This document shows positions 45,996-55,054 of a DNA stretch of 64,000 nt, piece by piece (within the stretch, counting starts at the first letter, position 1; each line of letters starts with the position of its first letter). Under the pieces are notes generated by a model. The model was given only the letters and a program-made list of their open reading frames with translations. It ran no database searches and was not told the origin of the DNA. This DNA is from BNWE01 sp964369545 (GTDB lineage: Bacteria > Pseudomonadota > Alphaproteobacteria > UBA3830). The stretch is taken from positions 62,001 through 126,000 of the forward strand of contig CAYJFA010000004.1 of assembly GCA_964369545.1 (NCBI GenBank), read 5' to 3'. Both the position numbers and the translations under genes were made by a program.

Positions 45996-46066
45996 ATTAA
46001 AACACTTTTCTTTTATGTATTCTATAACACAATTGTTTGTTTTTTGCCTAAGGATTATTAACAAAT

Positions 46067-46312
46067 ATGATACCAGATAAGAATATCAATAATATGGAAT
46101 TTGAGGAAGCTTTAAAGGAGCTAGAAGATATCAGTAAAATTCTAGAGGAAGGTAAATCATCACTTAAAGAATCTGTCGCCTTATATGAGCGTGGTACTTT
46201 ATTAAAAAAACATTGCGACGGCATATTAGAATCTACGCAATTAAGAATTAATCAAATATCATCTGATAAAGATGGAAATATAGGTATAAAGGAAATATCT
46301 TCTATTGCCTAA
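46067..46312 (+). CDS. xseB: Exodeoxyribonuclease VII small subunit
   Basis: Small regulatory subunit of exonuclease VII, a single-strand DNA nuclease. The 81-residue coiled-coil protein has the family pattern NMEFEEALKELEDISKILEE, LKESVALYERGTLLKKHCDG and the trailing LESTQLRINQIS. The large subunit XseA is not in the window. It is divergent from the CCA gene and ends inside the long upstream frame of yggT. Confidence 0.9.
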   Translation: MIPDKNINNMEFEEALKELEDISKILEEGKSSLKESVALYERGTLLKKHCDGILESTQLRINQISSDKDGNIGIKEISSIA

Positions 46313-46346
46313 TGTAGGCCAGCAAATAGAAAAAGTGAGGTTACAA

Positions 46347-46649
46347 ATGGATATAATTGTTATCCCGTTGCTTTTATTAATAAAATCAATAATTGGATTT
46401 ACTGTATGGATTATTTTAGCAGATGTAATAATAAGTTGGTTAATAGCCATGAGTATTTTCAATACTAACAATAGATTTGTTTATTCTATAATAGATACTC
46501 TTTCTAAAATCTCTGGATTTTTGCTGAATCCAATAAGAAGCAGACTACCGAGCAGTTTTGGTTCCATCGATATTTCTCCTGTTATTTTTATTTTGTTTGT
46601 GACGTTTATTGAGAATATTATTAATCGTATATTAATGAAGATTTCGTAG
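46347..46649 (+). CDS. YggT family membrane protein
   Basis: Small inner-membrane protein of the YggT family (100 residues), implicated in membrane-protein or division-related functions and in osmotic tolerance, without a defined activity. Two hydrophobic halves flank the family motif: WIILADVIISWLIAM, then LLNPIRSRLPSSFGSIDISP and a final helix VIFILFVTFIENII. The open frame begins at 46305 inside xseB; TGAGG 6 bases before ATG 46347 decides the start. In alphaproteobacteria yggT often neighbours folD, as it does here. Confidence 0.88.
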   Translation: MDIIVIPLLLLIKSIIGFTVWIILADVIISWLIAMSIFNTNNRFVYSIIDTLSKISGFLLNPIRSRLPSSFGSIDISPVIFILFVTFIENIINRILMKIS

Positions 46650-46666
46650 TTTTAGGAATTTTATTT

Positions 46667-47518
46667 ATGGCAAAAATTATAAATGGAAAAGAAATTGCTG
46701 TGGAGTTTTCTAGTATAATCAAGGATCGGATTGAAGAATTAAAAACAGATGGAATTTATCCTAAAATTGCCCTCATAAATGCCAGTGATGATCCAGCAAG
46801 CGAGGTATATGTTTCAAAAAAATCTAATATGGCAGAAAGTTTAGGCATCAACTCTGCTATTTATAAATTTGGTAGCAATGTCCAAGAAAAGGAAATTTCT
46901 AATTTAATAAAGGAGTTAAATGAAGATGGAAAAGTACACGCGGTTTTACTGCAATCTCCATTGGCAAATGCATTGAGGTTTAGAGATCTTGTGAATCTAA
47001 TAGATCCAAATAAAGATGTCGATGGACTTACAACTTTGAATCAAGGTCGTTTGTTTTCTGGAGAGCCAGGTATTGTGCCGTGTACTCCTCTTGGTGTTAT
47101 GCATTTACTGCGTACAGTGCATGAGGATTTAGCAGGATTGCACGCTGTTGTACTTGGGAGATCTTCGATTGTTGGACGTCCACTATCACAACTCCTACTG
47201 AATGCGAATTGCACTGTTACTTTGCTGCATTCATATTCTCGTGATTTACCAGAAATATGTCGTACCGCAGATATTTTGGTAAGCGCCATTGGAAAACCGC
47301 AGTTTGTGAGAAGAAAATTTGTGAAAGCAGGGGCAACTGTGATCGATGTCGGGGTTAATAGAATCGAAGAAAATGGCATGAAAAAAATTGTCGGCGATGT
47401 GGATTTTGATGGTGTTTTCGATATTGCGGGCGCTATTACTCCTGTACCTAATGGTGTAGGGCCGATGACTGTAGCATATTTGATGCACAACACATTGAAA
47501 CTTACATGCTATTCTTAA
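46667..47518 (+). CDS. folD: Methylenetetrahydrofolate dehydrogenase/cyclohydrolase FolD
   Basis: Bifunctional enzyme interconverting 5,10-methylene- and 10-formyl-tetrahydrofolate, the source of the formyl group used by Fmt. The 283-residue protein shows the substrate motif VYVSKKSNMAESLGI (with catalytic Lys), HAVLLQSPLA, PNKDVDGLTTLNQGRLF, PCTPLGVMHLL, the NADP-binding AVVLGRSSIVGRPLSQLLL and GAITPVPNGVGPMTVAYLMH. Complete. It follows yggT by 17 bp. Confidence 0.97.
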   Translation: MAKIINGKEIAVEFSSIIKDRIEELKTDGIYPKIALINASDDPASEVYVSKKSNMAESLGINSAIYKFGSNVQEKEISNLIKELNEDGKVHAVLLQSPLANALRFRDLVNLIDPNKDVDGLTTLNQGRLFSGEPGIVPCTPLGVMHLLRTVHEDLAGLHAVVLGRSSIVGRPLSQLLLNANCTVTLLHSYSRDLPEICRTADILVSAIGKPQFVRRKFVKAGATVIDVGVNRIEENGMKKIVGDVDFDGVFDIAGAITPVPNGVGPMTVAYLMHNTLKLTCYS

Positions 47519-47537
47519 TATAGGTTAGGCAATTATT

Positions 47538-48152
47538 ATGAGAAAATTATTTTATTTTATTTTTGCATTTTTTTTAGTGAGTGATTATACAGTATTAAAC
47601 GCAGTCAGCGATATTAGTTTGCTAGAGGAGTCTGTGCGCAATCTTACAGGAAAAATCGAAGAACTTGAAAAAACTGTTTCGGAAATGCAAAAAGATATTA
47701 ATTTATTAAAGGAATCTTTTGTAAAAAAGATTGATGAAGAAACAGCAAAGCGCGAATCTGAAATGATTGATGGTAAAAATCCTGAAGATATCATTAAAAC
47801 AGCGTGCGGTTTAATTGATGATAACAATTACGAAGAAGCGCGTAAGTTATTGAATTTATTCATCAAAAAGAATCCAGAAAATATCTATTGCGGAATGTTC
47901 GTGTTTTATATTGGCGAAAGTTACTTTAAAGAAAAAGATTATAAAAATGCCGCGATAGAATATATGAAAAGTTACAAGAAAAATTCTAAGGGGCATAAAT
48001 CGGCAGAAGCATTATATAAATTATCCTTGTGTTTCAAGAGGTTATCAAAAAATGAAGAATGTAAGGCTACTTTAGACAAATTAATTCGTGATTATCCAAA
48101 TTCTGGAGACATTTTAACTAAAGCCAAAAAAGAACGCTCTTCTCTAAAATGA
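47538..48152 (+). CDS. cpoB: CpoB (YbgF)-like cell division coordinator
   Basis: Periplasmic TPR protein that in other bacteria links the Tol-Pal system with peptidoglycan synthesis during constriction. The 204-residue protein has a signal peptide (about residues 1-22), a trimerising coiled coil (about 25-75) and TPR repeats (about 90-200: ALIDDNNYEEA-like ACGLIDDNNYEEARKLLN, MFVFYIGESYFKEKDYKNAA, AEALYKLSLCFKRLSKNEEC). In alphaproteobacteria cpoB, tilS and ftsH commonly follow tol-pal; here tol-pal is absent but cpoB-tilS-ftsH is kept. The stop overlaps the tilS ATG (ATGA). Confidence 0.85.
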   Translation: MRKLFYFIFAFFLVSDYTVLNAVSDISLLEESVRNLTGKIEELEKTVSEMQKDINLLKESFVKKIDEETAKRESEMIDGKNPEDIIKTACGLIDDNNYEEARKLLNLFIKKNPENIYCGMFVFYIGESYFKEKDYKNAAIEYMKSYKKNSKGHKSAEALYKLSLCFKRLSKNEECKATLDKLIRDYPNSGDILTKAKKERSSLK

Positions 48153-49525
48153 CACGAGATTATTGCATTGCAGATCGTTTTACGCGCAAACAATATGCAT
48201 TTGATTTTTTTGATTCCGAAATGCAGATTCTGCTAGCTAAATGTAATATCAATAGAGATAATTTATCCGATAACGTGATTTGTGTTGCAGTTTCTGGTGG
48301 CTCAGATAGTATGGCTCTTTTGGCTATGACTTCAAAATGGGCTGTGAAAAATAATGTTAAAATTTCATGTGTTACAGTAGATCACAAACTTCGAAAAGAA
48401 TCCGGTGAGGAAGCTGTTTTTGTTCAAAATTTTTGTGAAGTTCTGGGGGTGAAACATACTATTTTAGAGTGGAATAGAAATCCGAATGAGAACGCTGTTT
48501 TATGTGACAATAAAATTGAAGATTTAGCTCGCGACTCTCGCTATAGATTGATTAGCGAGTTTTGCAAAAAGAATGTTATTAGAACTTTGTTGACAGGACA
48601 TACTTGGAACGATCAATTGGAAACTTTTGATATGAGAAAGGATTCCGGCAGTTCTAGCTTTGGCTTGGCAGGAATGAGCAGAATAAGAACAATTTCAAAA
48701 GATATTAAATTAGTGCGTCCGATTTTGCATTTCACAAGAGAATATTTACAAAAGTTTTTAAGAGGCGAAAAAATAAATTGGAAAAATGATCCAATGAATG
48801 ACTGTACTGCGTTTAAACGAGTTGTTTGTCGCAGAAAAATTCTAACATACGATAACAAAAAGCTTATGGATTTTTATATAAATATCAAAATGTTAGGAAA
48901 AACAAGATATGAAATAGAAAAAGCTGCTGTAAGTTTTTTAAAAGATAAAGAAAAATGTTTTTTTTCAAGTTTTGGTTACGCTGTTTTGAATTTTTTATCT
49001 TTTGATGTAGAAAAAACAAATGTACAAGTTGAAATTATAAAACGTGTTATTTGGAATATCGGAGGGAAAAAATATACAGCCAATATTAATGAAGATATTT
49101 TACAGAAAATAATAAGTAATAAAATCAATACAATAGGAAGGTGTTTATTAAAAGTTAATAAAAAATCAATTGGCGTATTTAGGGAAAACAGAAATTTTAT
49201 TGATATAAAGATAGAAAAAAATTCGGATTTTACAAACAGTTGTGTTTTTGATAATAGATTTTTGATAAAAATCAAAGAAAATTTTTTTTTAAACGATGAT
49301 TTAGACAATATTATTATATCATCTTGTTATTATTACCAATTAAAGCACAAAAAAGAGTTTAATTATAATTATTTAGACGTTTTACCCAGGAATGCGATTT
49401 TCGGATTGCCATGTGTTTTTAGAAATAATAAAATCATAGCTGCTTGTGGTATGAAACATGAATCTGAAAAAGTTAGTTTCGAGTTTATTCATAAGATGAA
49501 TTTATTTGATGTATTTCTGTATTAG
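48149..49525 (+). CDS. tilS: tRNA(Ile)-lysidine synthase
   Basis: Converts C34 of tRNA-Ile2 (CAU) to lysidine so that it reads AUA. The 458-residue protein has the PP-loop motif VAVSGGSDSMALLAM (about residues 49-63), CVTVDHKLRKES, TGHTWNDQLETF and LAGMSRIRTISKDIKLVRPI. The C-terminal part is diverged and Lys/Asn-rich but full-length. Starts within the cpoB stop (4-bp overlap) and lies 35 bp before ftsH. Confidence 0.93.
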   Translation: MTRDYCIADRFTRKQYAFDFFDSEMQILLAKCNINRDNLSDNVICVAVSGGSDSMALLAMTSKWAVKNNVKISCVTVDHKLRKESGEEAVFVQNFCEVLGVKHTILEWNRNPNENAVLCDNKIEDLARDSRYRLISEFCKKNVIRTLLTGHTWNDQLETFDMRKDSGSSSFGLAGMSRIRTISKDIKLVRPILHFTREYLQKFLRGEKINWKNDPMNDCTAFKRVVCRRKILTYDNKKLMDFYINIKMLGKTRYEIEKAAVSFLKDKEKCFFSSFGYAVLNFLSFDVEKTNVQVEIIKRVIWNIGGKKYTANINEDILQKIISNKINTIGRCLLKVNKKSIGVFRENRNFIDIKIEKNSDFTNSCVFDNRFLIKIKENFFLNDDLDNIIISSCYYYQLKHKKEFNYNYLDVLPRNAIFGLPCVFRNNKIIAACGMKHESEKVSFEFIHKMNLFDVFLY

Positions 49526-49560
49526 GGGTTAGCCTTATATTTATTTCAAGGAAGTGATAA

Positions 49561-51489
49561 TTGAGTAAAAATCATAAAAATATTATAGTATGGATCACGA
49601 TAGCATGCTTTTTTTATTTGTTATTTCACGCGTTTAATACTGGAAGGGAAAACATAAGTAATATCGCATATTCGGATTTCATATCAGAAGTGGAAAATGG
49701 CAAAGTTTCCAGCGTTGCTATTAGAGGATCTTCAATCGAAGGTATAACAACCGATGGAAAAGTATTTTCTACTTATGATCCCAAGGATTCAGGTTTGATA
49801 AATAGATTAATAGAAAAGCATGTTCGTATTATCGCAGGCCCAAGTGAGGAACATTCTAACTTTTTACATGTGTTATTCAGCAGTATATTTCCTCTTCTGG
49901 TTTTAATGGGAATATGGTTCTTTTTTATGCGGCAGATCCAATCGGGCGGAAATAAAGCACTCGGATTCGGAAAATCAAAAGCGAAACTGCTAAATGAAAA
50001 ATCGGCGAAAGTGACATTTGAAGATGTTGCAGGAATTGATGAAGCAAAGCATGAATTGGAAGAAATAGTCGATTTTTTAAAGGATCCAAGTAAATTTAGG
50101 CGGTTGGGCGGTAAGATACCAAGAGGTGTGCTGTTAGTTGGGTCTCCAGGAACTGGAAAAACACTGTTGGCTCGTGCGATTGCAGGTGAGGCCAATGTCC
50201 CATTTTTTAGTATTTCCGGATCTGAATTTGTAGAAATGTTTGTAGGCGTTGGTGCTAGCAGAGTTCGTGATATGTTTGAACAGGGAAAAAAGAACGCACC
50301 ATGTATCATATTTATAGATGAAATCGACGCAGTTGGAAGGCATAGAGGATTTGGTCTTGGAGGTGGCAACGATGAACGTGAGCAAACTCTGAATCAACTT
50401 TTAGTTGAAATGGACGGATTTGAAGAAAATAACGGTGTAATTATTATCTCCGCTACCAATAGACCAGATGTTTTGGATCCGGCCCTACTGCGTCCTGGAC
50501 GTTTTGATCGACAGGTCGTGGTACCTGCTCCTGATATAAATGGCAGAGAAAAAATACTTCGAGTTCATTTAAAGAAAGTTCCTTTGTCATCTGATGTGGA
50601 TCCTTTGGTGTTGGCACGTGGCACGCCTGGTTTTTCTGGTGCAGATTTGGCTAATCTTGTTAATGAAGCTGCGTTGCTTGCTGCCAGGCATAACAAACGT
50701 GTTGTCAGCATGGATGATTTGGAAGATGCAAAAGATAAAGTCATGATGGGCGCTGAGCGTCGCTCCATGGTTATGTCGGAGGATGAAAAAAAATTAACAG
50801 CATACCATGAAGCTGGTCATGCTATTGTTGCCCTGAACCTTCCGGAATCCGATCCGATACATAAAGCGACAATTATTCCAAGAGGAAGAGCTCTTGGAAT
50901 GGTTATGAGACTACCGGAGAAAGATAGATTATCCGTTACTAAAATAAAGCTCGAAGCGGATCTGGCTGTAGCCGCTGGTGGCAGAATTGCTGAAGAGATG
51001 ATTTTTGGAGCCGATAAAGTAACAACAGGAGCATCTTCTGATATTAACCAGGTCACTAAAATCGCAAAAATGATGGTAGTGGAGTGGGGGATGAGTGAAA
51101 AATTAGGTTTTCTCTCTTATGCCGGAGAAGGAGCGCAGGAAGTTTTTCTTGGGCATTCTACTTCTACAACAAAAAACCTGTCAAATATAACAGCTCAAAA
51201 AATAGATGAAGAAATTAGGGCTATCGTAGATAGAACCTATAAACGGGCGGAAGATATTTTAAAAAGTAATGTCAAGGAATTGGAATTACTTGCACAAGGG
51301 TTGCTTGAGCATGAGACTTTATCTGGAGAAGATATTAAAAAAATCGTGAATGGCAAAAAACTTGAAAAGCAAAAAACATCGAAGGTAGTCACTGATTCAA
51401 AAAAAGTAAAAATGCCAACATCTGAAGATATTAAAAATGCAGAAAAACAAGTTTCAGATAAGCAAAATAATAAAAAAAGAAAGAAGTAA
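49561..51489 (+). CDS. ftsH: ATP-dependent zinc metalloprotease FtsH
   Basis: Membrane-anchored AAA protease that degrades damaged membrane proteins and regulators such as LpxC and sigma-32. The 642-residue protein has two membrane helices (about residues 8-26 and 103-122) around a periplasmic domain, the AAA module (GSPGTGKTLLARAIAGEA; FIDEIDAVGRHRG; SRH with TNRPDVLDPALLRPGRFDRQ) and the protease site HEAGH (about residue 418) with a distal Asp. Alphaproteobacterial trait: IIAGPSEE in the periplasmic domain. The start is TTG with AAGGAAG 6 bases upstream. A Lys-rich tail ends the protein. Confidence 0.97.
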   Translation: MSKNHKNIIVWITIACFFYLLFHAFNTGRENISNIAYSDFISEVENGKVSSVAIRGSSIEGITTDGKVFSTYDPKDSGLINRLIEKHVRIIAGPSEEHSNFLHVLFSSIFPLLVLMGIWFFFMRQIQSGGNKALGFGKSKAKLLNEKSAKVTFEDVAGIDEAKHELEEIVDFLKDPSKFRRLGGKIPRGVLLVGSPGTGKTLLARAIAGEANVPFFSISGSEFVEMFVGVGASRVRDMFEQGKKNAPCIIFIDEIDAVGRHRGFGLGGGNDEREQTLNQLLVEMDGFEENNGVIIISATNRPDVLDPALLRPGRFDRQVVVPAPDINGREKILRVHLKKVPLSSDVDPLVLARGTPGFSGADLANLVNEAALLAARHNKRVVSMDDLEDAKDKVMMGAERRSMVMSEDEKKLTAYHEAGHAIVALNLPESDPIHKATIIPRGRALGMVMRLPEKDRLSVTKIKLEADLAVAAGGRIAEEMIFGADKVTTGASSDINQVTKIAKMMVVEWGMSEKLGFLSYAGEGAQEVFLGHSTSTTKNLSNITAQKIDEEIRAIVDRTYKRAEDILKSNVKELELLAQGLLEHETLSGEDIKKIVNGKKLEKQKTSKVVTDSKKVKMPTSEDIKNAEKQVSDKQNNKKRKK

Positions 51490-51569
51490 TATCCGTATTG
51501 CTAGCTAAAAGTGCGATAGAAAATTTTAAGCTAATCTCTCTGTGCTTTTGTGTTTTATGAGAGATATTA

Positions 51570-51598
51570 TTGACATTTTTATTACTTAATCTTAGAAT
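51570..51598 (+). promoter_or_regulatory. Sigma-70 promoter of dnaK
   Basis: TTGACA (51570-51575), a 17-base spacer and TAGAAT (51593-51598) form a near-consensus housekeeping promoter about 125 bp before the dnaK ATG. I see no convincing sigma-32-type site in this leader. Confidence 0.65.
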
Positions 51599-51633
51599 AC
51601 AATTATTGATGATGTAATGTCATCTTTTTGAAT

Positions 51634-51718
51634 AAAATGCCTAATGTTGGGGTTTATTCTGTTGTTTAACAAAATGCCTATGTTGGGTTTTGTGATTAAA
51701 ATTTGCCTATGAAAGGGG
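51634..51718 (+). repeat. Three diverged direct repeats in the dnaK leader
   Basis: AAAATGCCTAATGTTGGGG (51634-51652), AAAATGCCTATGTTGGG (51671-51687) and AATTTGCCTATGAAAGGGG (51700-51718) are related; the last contains the dnaK ribosome site. The first two begin short reading frames of 10 and 12 codons (51637-51669 and 51674-51712). Confidence 0.55.
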
Positions 51719-51724
51719 ATTATT

Positions 51725-53629
51725 ATGAGTAAAGTCATTGGTATCGATTTAGGTACAACGAATTCTTGTGTAGCAATTATGGATGGTGGGACGCCTCGTG
51801 TTGTAGAGAACGCAGAAGGTGTTAGAACTACTCCGTCGGTAGTCGCGTTTACTGACAATAACGAAAAGTTAGTTGGTCAGGCGGCGAAGCGTCAATCTGT
51901 TACAAACTATAAAAACACATTCTACGCTATCAAACGCTTGATAGGAAGAAAGAAGAACGACGAATATTTAAAAACCTATCATTCTCCATTTGAGATAGTA
52001 GCATCGGAGAATGGTGACGCATGGGTAAATGCCCGCGGTGAGAAATATAGCCCAAGTCAAATCAGTGCATTTATTCTTCAAAAAATGAAGGAGTCAGCAG
52101 AAAGTTTTTTGGGAGAAAAAATTACGGAAGCTGTAATAACTGTTCCTGCTTATTTTAATGACGCGCAGAGGCAGGCAACAAGAGATGCTGGAAAAATCGC
52201 CGGACTTGATGTGTTAAGAATTATAAATGAGCCAACAGCTGCAGCATTGGCATATGGATTGGACAAAAAAAACTCCGGAATGATCGCTGTATACGATCTT
52301 GGAGGCGGAACATTTGATATTTCGATTCTTGAAATTGGCGGAGGCGTATTTGAAGTAAAAGCAACAAATGGCGATACTTTTCTAGGTGGAGAGGATTTTG
52401 ATAAACGTATTATTGATTTTCTTGCAGATGAGTTCAAAAAAGAAAATGGAATTGATCTGAGAAAAGATAACATGGCATTGCAGCGTCTAAAGGAAGCTGC
52501 AGAAAAGGCAAAAATCGAGCTTTCAAGTGCCATTGAAACAGAAATCAATCTTCCATTTATTACAGCAGATAGCTCAGGGCCAAAGCATTTAACTGTAAAA
52601 ATGACAAGAGCTAAGCTTGAATCATTAGTAGATGATATCATTAAAAAAACTCTTGAGCCTTGTAAAAAGGCTCTGAAAGATGCTGGAATAACTGCTGATA
52701 AAATTGACGAAGTTGTACTTGTGGGTGGTATGACGCGTATGCCAAAGGTCATAGAATATGTAAAAAATTTCTTTGGAAAAGAACCACATAAGGGAGTCAA
52801 TCCAGATGAAGTTGTTGCTGTTGGAGCCGCAATTCAAGGAGGGGTTTTAAAGGGAGATGTCAAGGATGTTCTTTTGCTTGATGTTACACCGCTATCTCTT
52901 GGAATTGAAACTTTAGGAGGAGTATTTAGTAGGTTAATTGATAGAAATACCACGATCCCAACTAAGAAAAGTCAGATTTTTTCTACTGCTCAAGATAATC
53001 AAAGTGGTGTTACAATTCGTGTATTTCAAGGAGAAAGAGAAATCGCAGAGCATAATAAATTGCTCGGGCAGTTTGATTTAACTGGAATTCCTCCGGCTCC
53101 CCGTGGAATGCCTCAGATTGAAGTGACATTTGATATCGATGCGAATGGAATTGTTCATGTTTCAGCAAAAGATAAAGCTACAAACAAAGAGCAAACTATC
53201 AGCATAAAAGCTTCAGGAGGTTTGACAGATGCCGAAGTTGATCAAATGGTAAAAGATGCTGCCGAACATGCCGAGGAAGATAAAAAGCGTAAAGACCTGA
53301 TTCAAGAGAAAAATATGGCTCAGGAATTAGTCAATAACGCGAATAAAATGTTATCCGAGCATGCGGATAAAATAGCAGAAGAACTCAAAAATGAGATCAA
53401 GATTGCTTCTGAAGATTTACAAAAATTGCTGGATAGTGAAAATGCGGAAGATCTTAAGGCCGCATCTGAGAAGCTTCTATCTGCTATGTCAAAGGCGGGG
53501 CAGGCAATGCATCAGGCTGCTCAAGAAACTGAATCAAAATCATCAGCTTCAGAAAATCCATCGGAAGGTGGAGATGAAAAAGTCGTCGATGCTGATTATT
53601 CTGAGGTCAAAGAAAATAACAATAAGTAA
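51725..53629 (+). CDS. dnaK: Chaperone DnaK (Hsp70)
   Basis: Central ATP-dependent chaperone. The 634-residue protein starts with VIGIDLGTTNSCVAIMDGG, continues with the phosphate and adenosine motifs (AVYDLGGGTFDISILEIGGG; VVLVGGMTRMPKVIEYVK), the EETA-type linker replaced by VLLLDVTPLSLGIETLGG, the substrate-binding domain, and a C-terminal lid. The tail VVDADYSEVKENNNK is the standard variant of the EEVD-like end in proteobacteria. AAGGGG precedes the ATG. It is followed by dnaJ after 72 bp; grpE is not in the window. Confidence 0.98.
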   Translation: MSKVIGIDLGTTNSCVAIMDGGTPRVVENAEGVRTTPSVVAFTDNNEKLVGQAAKRQSVTNYKNTFYAIKRLIGRKKNDEYLKTYHSPFEIVASENGDAWVNARGEKYSPSQISAFILQKMKESAESFLGEKITEAVITVPAYFNDAQRQATRDAGKIAGLDVLRIINEPTAAALAYGLDKKNSGMIAVYDLGGGTFDISILEIGGGVFEVKATNGDTFLGGEDFDKRIIDFLADEFKKENGIDLRKDNMALQRLKEAAEKAKIELSSAIETEINLPFITADSSGPKHLTVKMTRAKLESLVDDIIKKTLEPCKKALKDAGITADKIDEVVLVGGMTRMPKVIEYVKNFFGKEPHKGVNPDEVVAVGAAIQGGVLKGDVKDVLLLDVTPLSLGIETLGGVFSRLIDRNTTIPTKKSQIFSTAQDNQSGVTIRVFQGEREIAEHNKLLGQFDLTGIPPAPRGMPQIEVTFDIDANGIVHVSAKDKATNKEQTISIKASGGLTDAEVDQMVKDAAEHAEEDKKRKDLIQEKNMAQELVNNANKMLSEHADKIAEELKNEIKIASEDLQKLLDSENAEDLKAASEKLLSAMSKAGQAMHQAAQETESKSSASENPSEGGDEKVVDADYSEVKENNNK

Positions 53630-53701
53630 TAATGTAGTTAACAATAAGCCGGATTGGTATTTAAGCAATACTAGTCCGGTATTATCTTATGAGGAATCGT
53701 T

Positions 53702-54844
53702 ATGGCCGAAGATTACTATAAAACACTTGGTATATCAAAAACCGCAAGTAATGACGATATCAAAAAAGCATATCGTAAATTAGCTATGCGATATCATCCT
53801 GATAGAAATAAGGGAGATAAGGCATCAGAAAAAAAATTTAAAGAAATAAATGAAGCATATGAAACATTGAAAGATCCTCAGAAAAAAGCGGCATATGATA
53901 GATATGGCCATGATGCTTATAAAAATGCAGCAAGCGGAGGTGGTTTTAATTCCGGTGGTTTTGGAAATGGTTTCAGCGGCGGTTTTGATTTTGGCTCTGA
54001 TTCTGTATTTTCCGATATATTTGAAGGAATTTTTGGGGGCGGTGGTATGCATCATGAGCGCGCAGAGATGCGTGGTGCTGATCTCCGGTATGAAACTACA
54101 ATAACTCTTGAAGAGGCTTTTCGTGGAAAAGATATTGAGTTAAAAATTAGAACTGGAATAAAATGCGAGAGCTGCGATGGAACCGGTTCTGAAGGTGGCG
54201 CAAAGCCAAAAACCTGTCCTTCTTGCAAGGGATCTGGAAAAATGAGATTCTCTCAGGGGTTTTTTATGGTGGAAAGAACTTGCAGTTCATGTAACGGAAC
54301 CGGACATATTATAGAAAAATCCTGTAAAAGTTGTAATGGCTCCGGAAGACAAAGCAAATTAAAAACGATGAAAGTTTCTATTCCTGCTGGAATAGAAGAT
54401 GGAGCTAGAATTAGACTTTCCGGTGAGGGTGAAGCAGGAATTCGCGGAGGTAGATCTGGAGATTTATATATTTTTGTTAATGTAAGGCCTCACCAGTTAT
54501 TCAAACGAGAAGGTAATGCAATACACTGCGATGTTCCTATATCAATCGTTACAGCGTCCCTTGGCGGAGAGATAGAGGTTCCGACAATTGACGGAAAAAA
54601 AGCGTTAGTTAAAATTCCTGCGGGGACTCAGCCAGGAAATGTTTTAAAGTTAAAAAGTAAAGGTATGTCAATAATTAGAAGTTCTTTGCGCGGAGATATG
54701 ATGATACATGCCAAAGTTGAAACTCCTGTGAACTTAACAAAAAAACAAAAGGAACTATTAGAGGAATTTGATAAGGAACGTAGTTCAAATCCTCAATCAG
54801 AAGGTTTTTTTGCAAAAGTGAAAGAATTTTGGCAAGAATTGTGA
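53702..54844 (+). CDS. dnaJ: Co-chaperone DnaJ (Hsp40)
   Basis: Stimulates DnaK ATPase and delivers substrates. The 380-residue type I J-protein has a J domain (residues 4-70, with HPD in YHPDRNKG), a Gly/Phe-rich region (about 75-115), four CxxCxGxG zinc motifs (CESCDGTGSEG, CPSCKGSGKM, CSSCNGTGHI, CKSCNGSGRQ) and the C-terminal client-binding domains (VSIPAGIEDGARIRLSGEGE, VPTIDGKKALVKIPAGTQPG). Complete. GAGGAA precedes the ATG. Cotranscribed with dnaK by position. Confidence 0.97.
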   Translation: MAEDYYKTLGISKTASNDDIKKAYRKLAMRYHPDRNKGDKASEKKFKEINEAYETLKDPQKKAAYDRYGHDAYKNAASGGGFNSGGFGNGFSGGFDFGSDSVFSDIFEGIFGGGGMHHERAEMRGADLRYETTITLEEAFRGKDIELKIRTGIKCESCDGTGSEGGAKPKTCPSCKGSGKMRFSQGFFMVERTCSSCNGTGHIIEKSCKSCNGSGRQSKLKTMKVSIPAGIEDGARIRLSGEGEAGIRGGRSGDLYIFVNVRPHQLFKREGNAIHCDVPISIVTASLGGEIEVPTIDGKKALVKIPAGTQPGNVLKLKSKGMSIIRSSLRGDMMIHAKVETPVNLTKKQKELLEEFDKERSSNPQSEGFFAKVKEFWQEL

Positions 54845-54914
54845 CTTACATTTAATTGATCATAGTTATGCTGTAAAAGTACAATCTGTAATATTCTGAT
54901 CTATATTCATATAT

Positions 54915-54929
54915 AAGTATAAAATACTT
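54915..54929 (+). promoter_or_regulatory. Small palindrome upstream of the hybrid kinase
   Basis: AAGTAT-AAA-ATACTT is a 6+6 inverted repeat about 125 bp before the kinase start. In AT-rich sequence such a repeat could be chance; it is noted as a possible operator. Confidence 0.2.
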
Positions 54930-55054
54930 GAAGTATCGCACATTTTAATAAACAAAATTCGTTATAAATAATAATATAATTGTTATCTTTTGCTTGGAAA
55001 TATGCAACTATAGGTGTATCTTGTTAATATGTTTTTATATCCAGGGTGGTTTTT

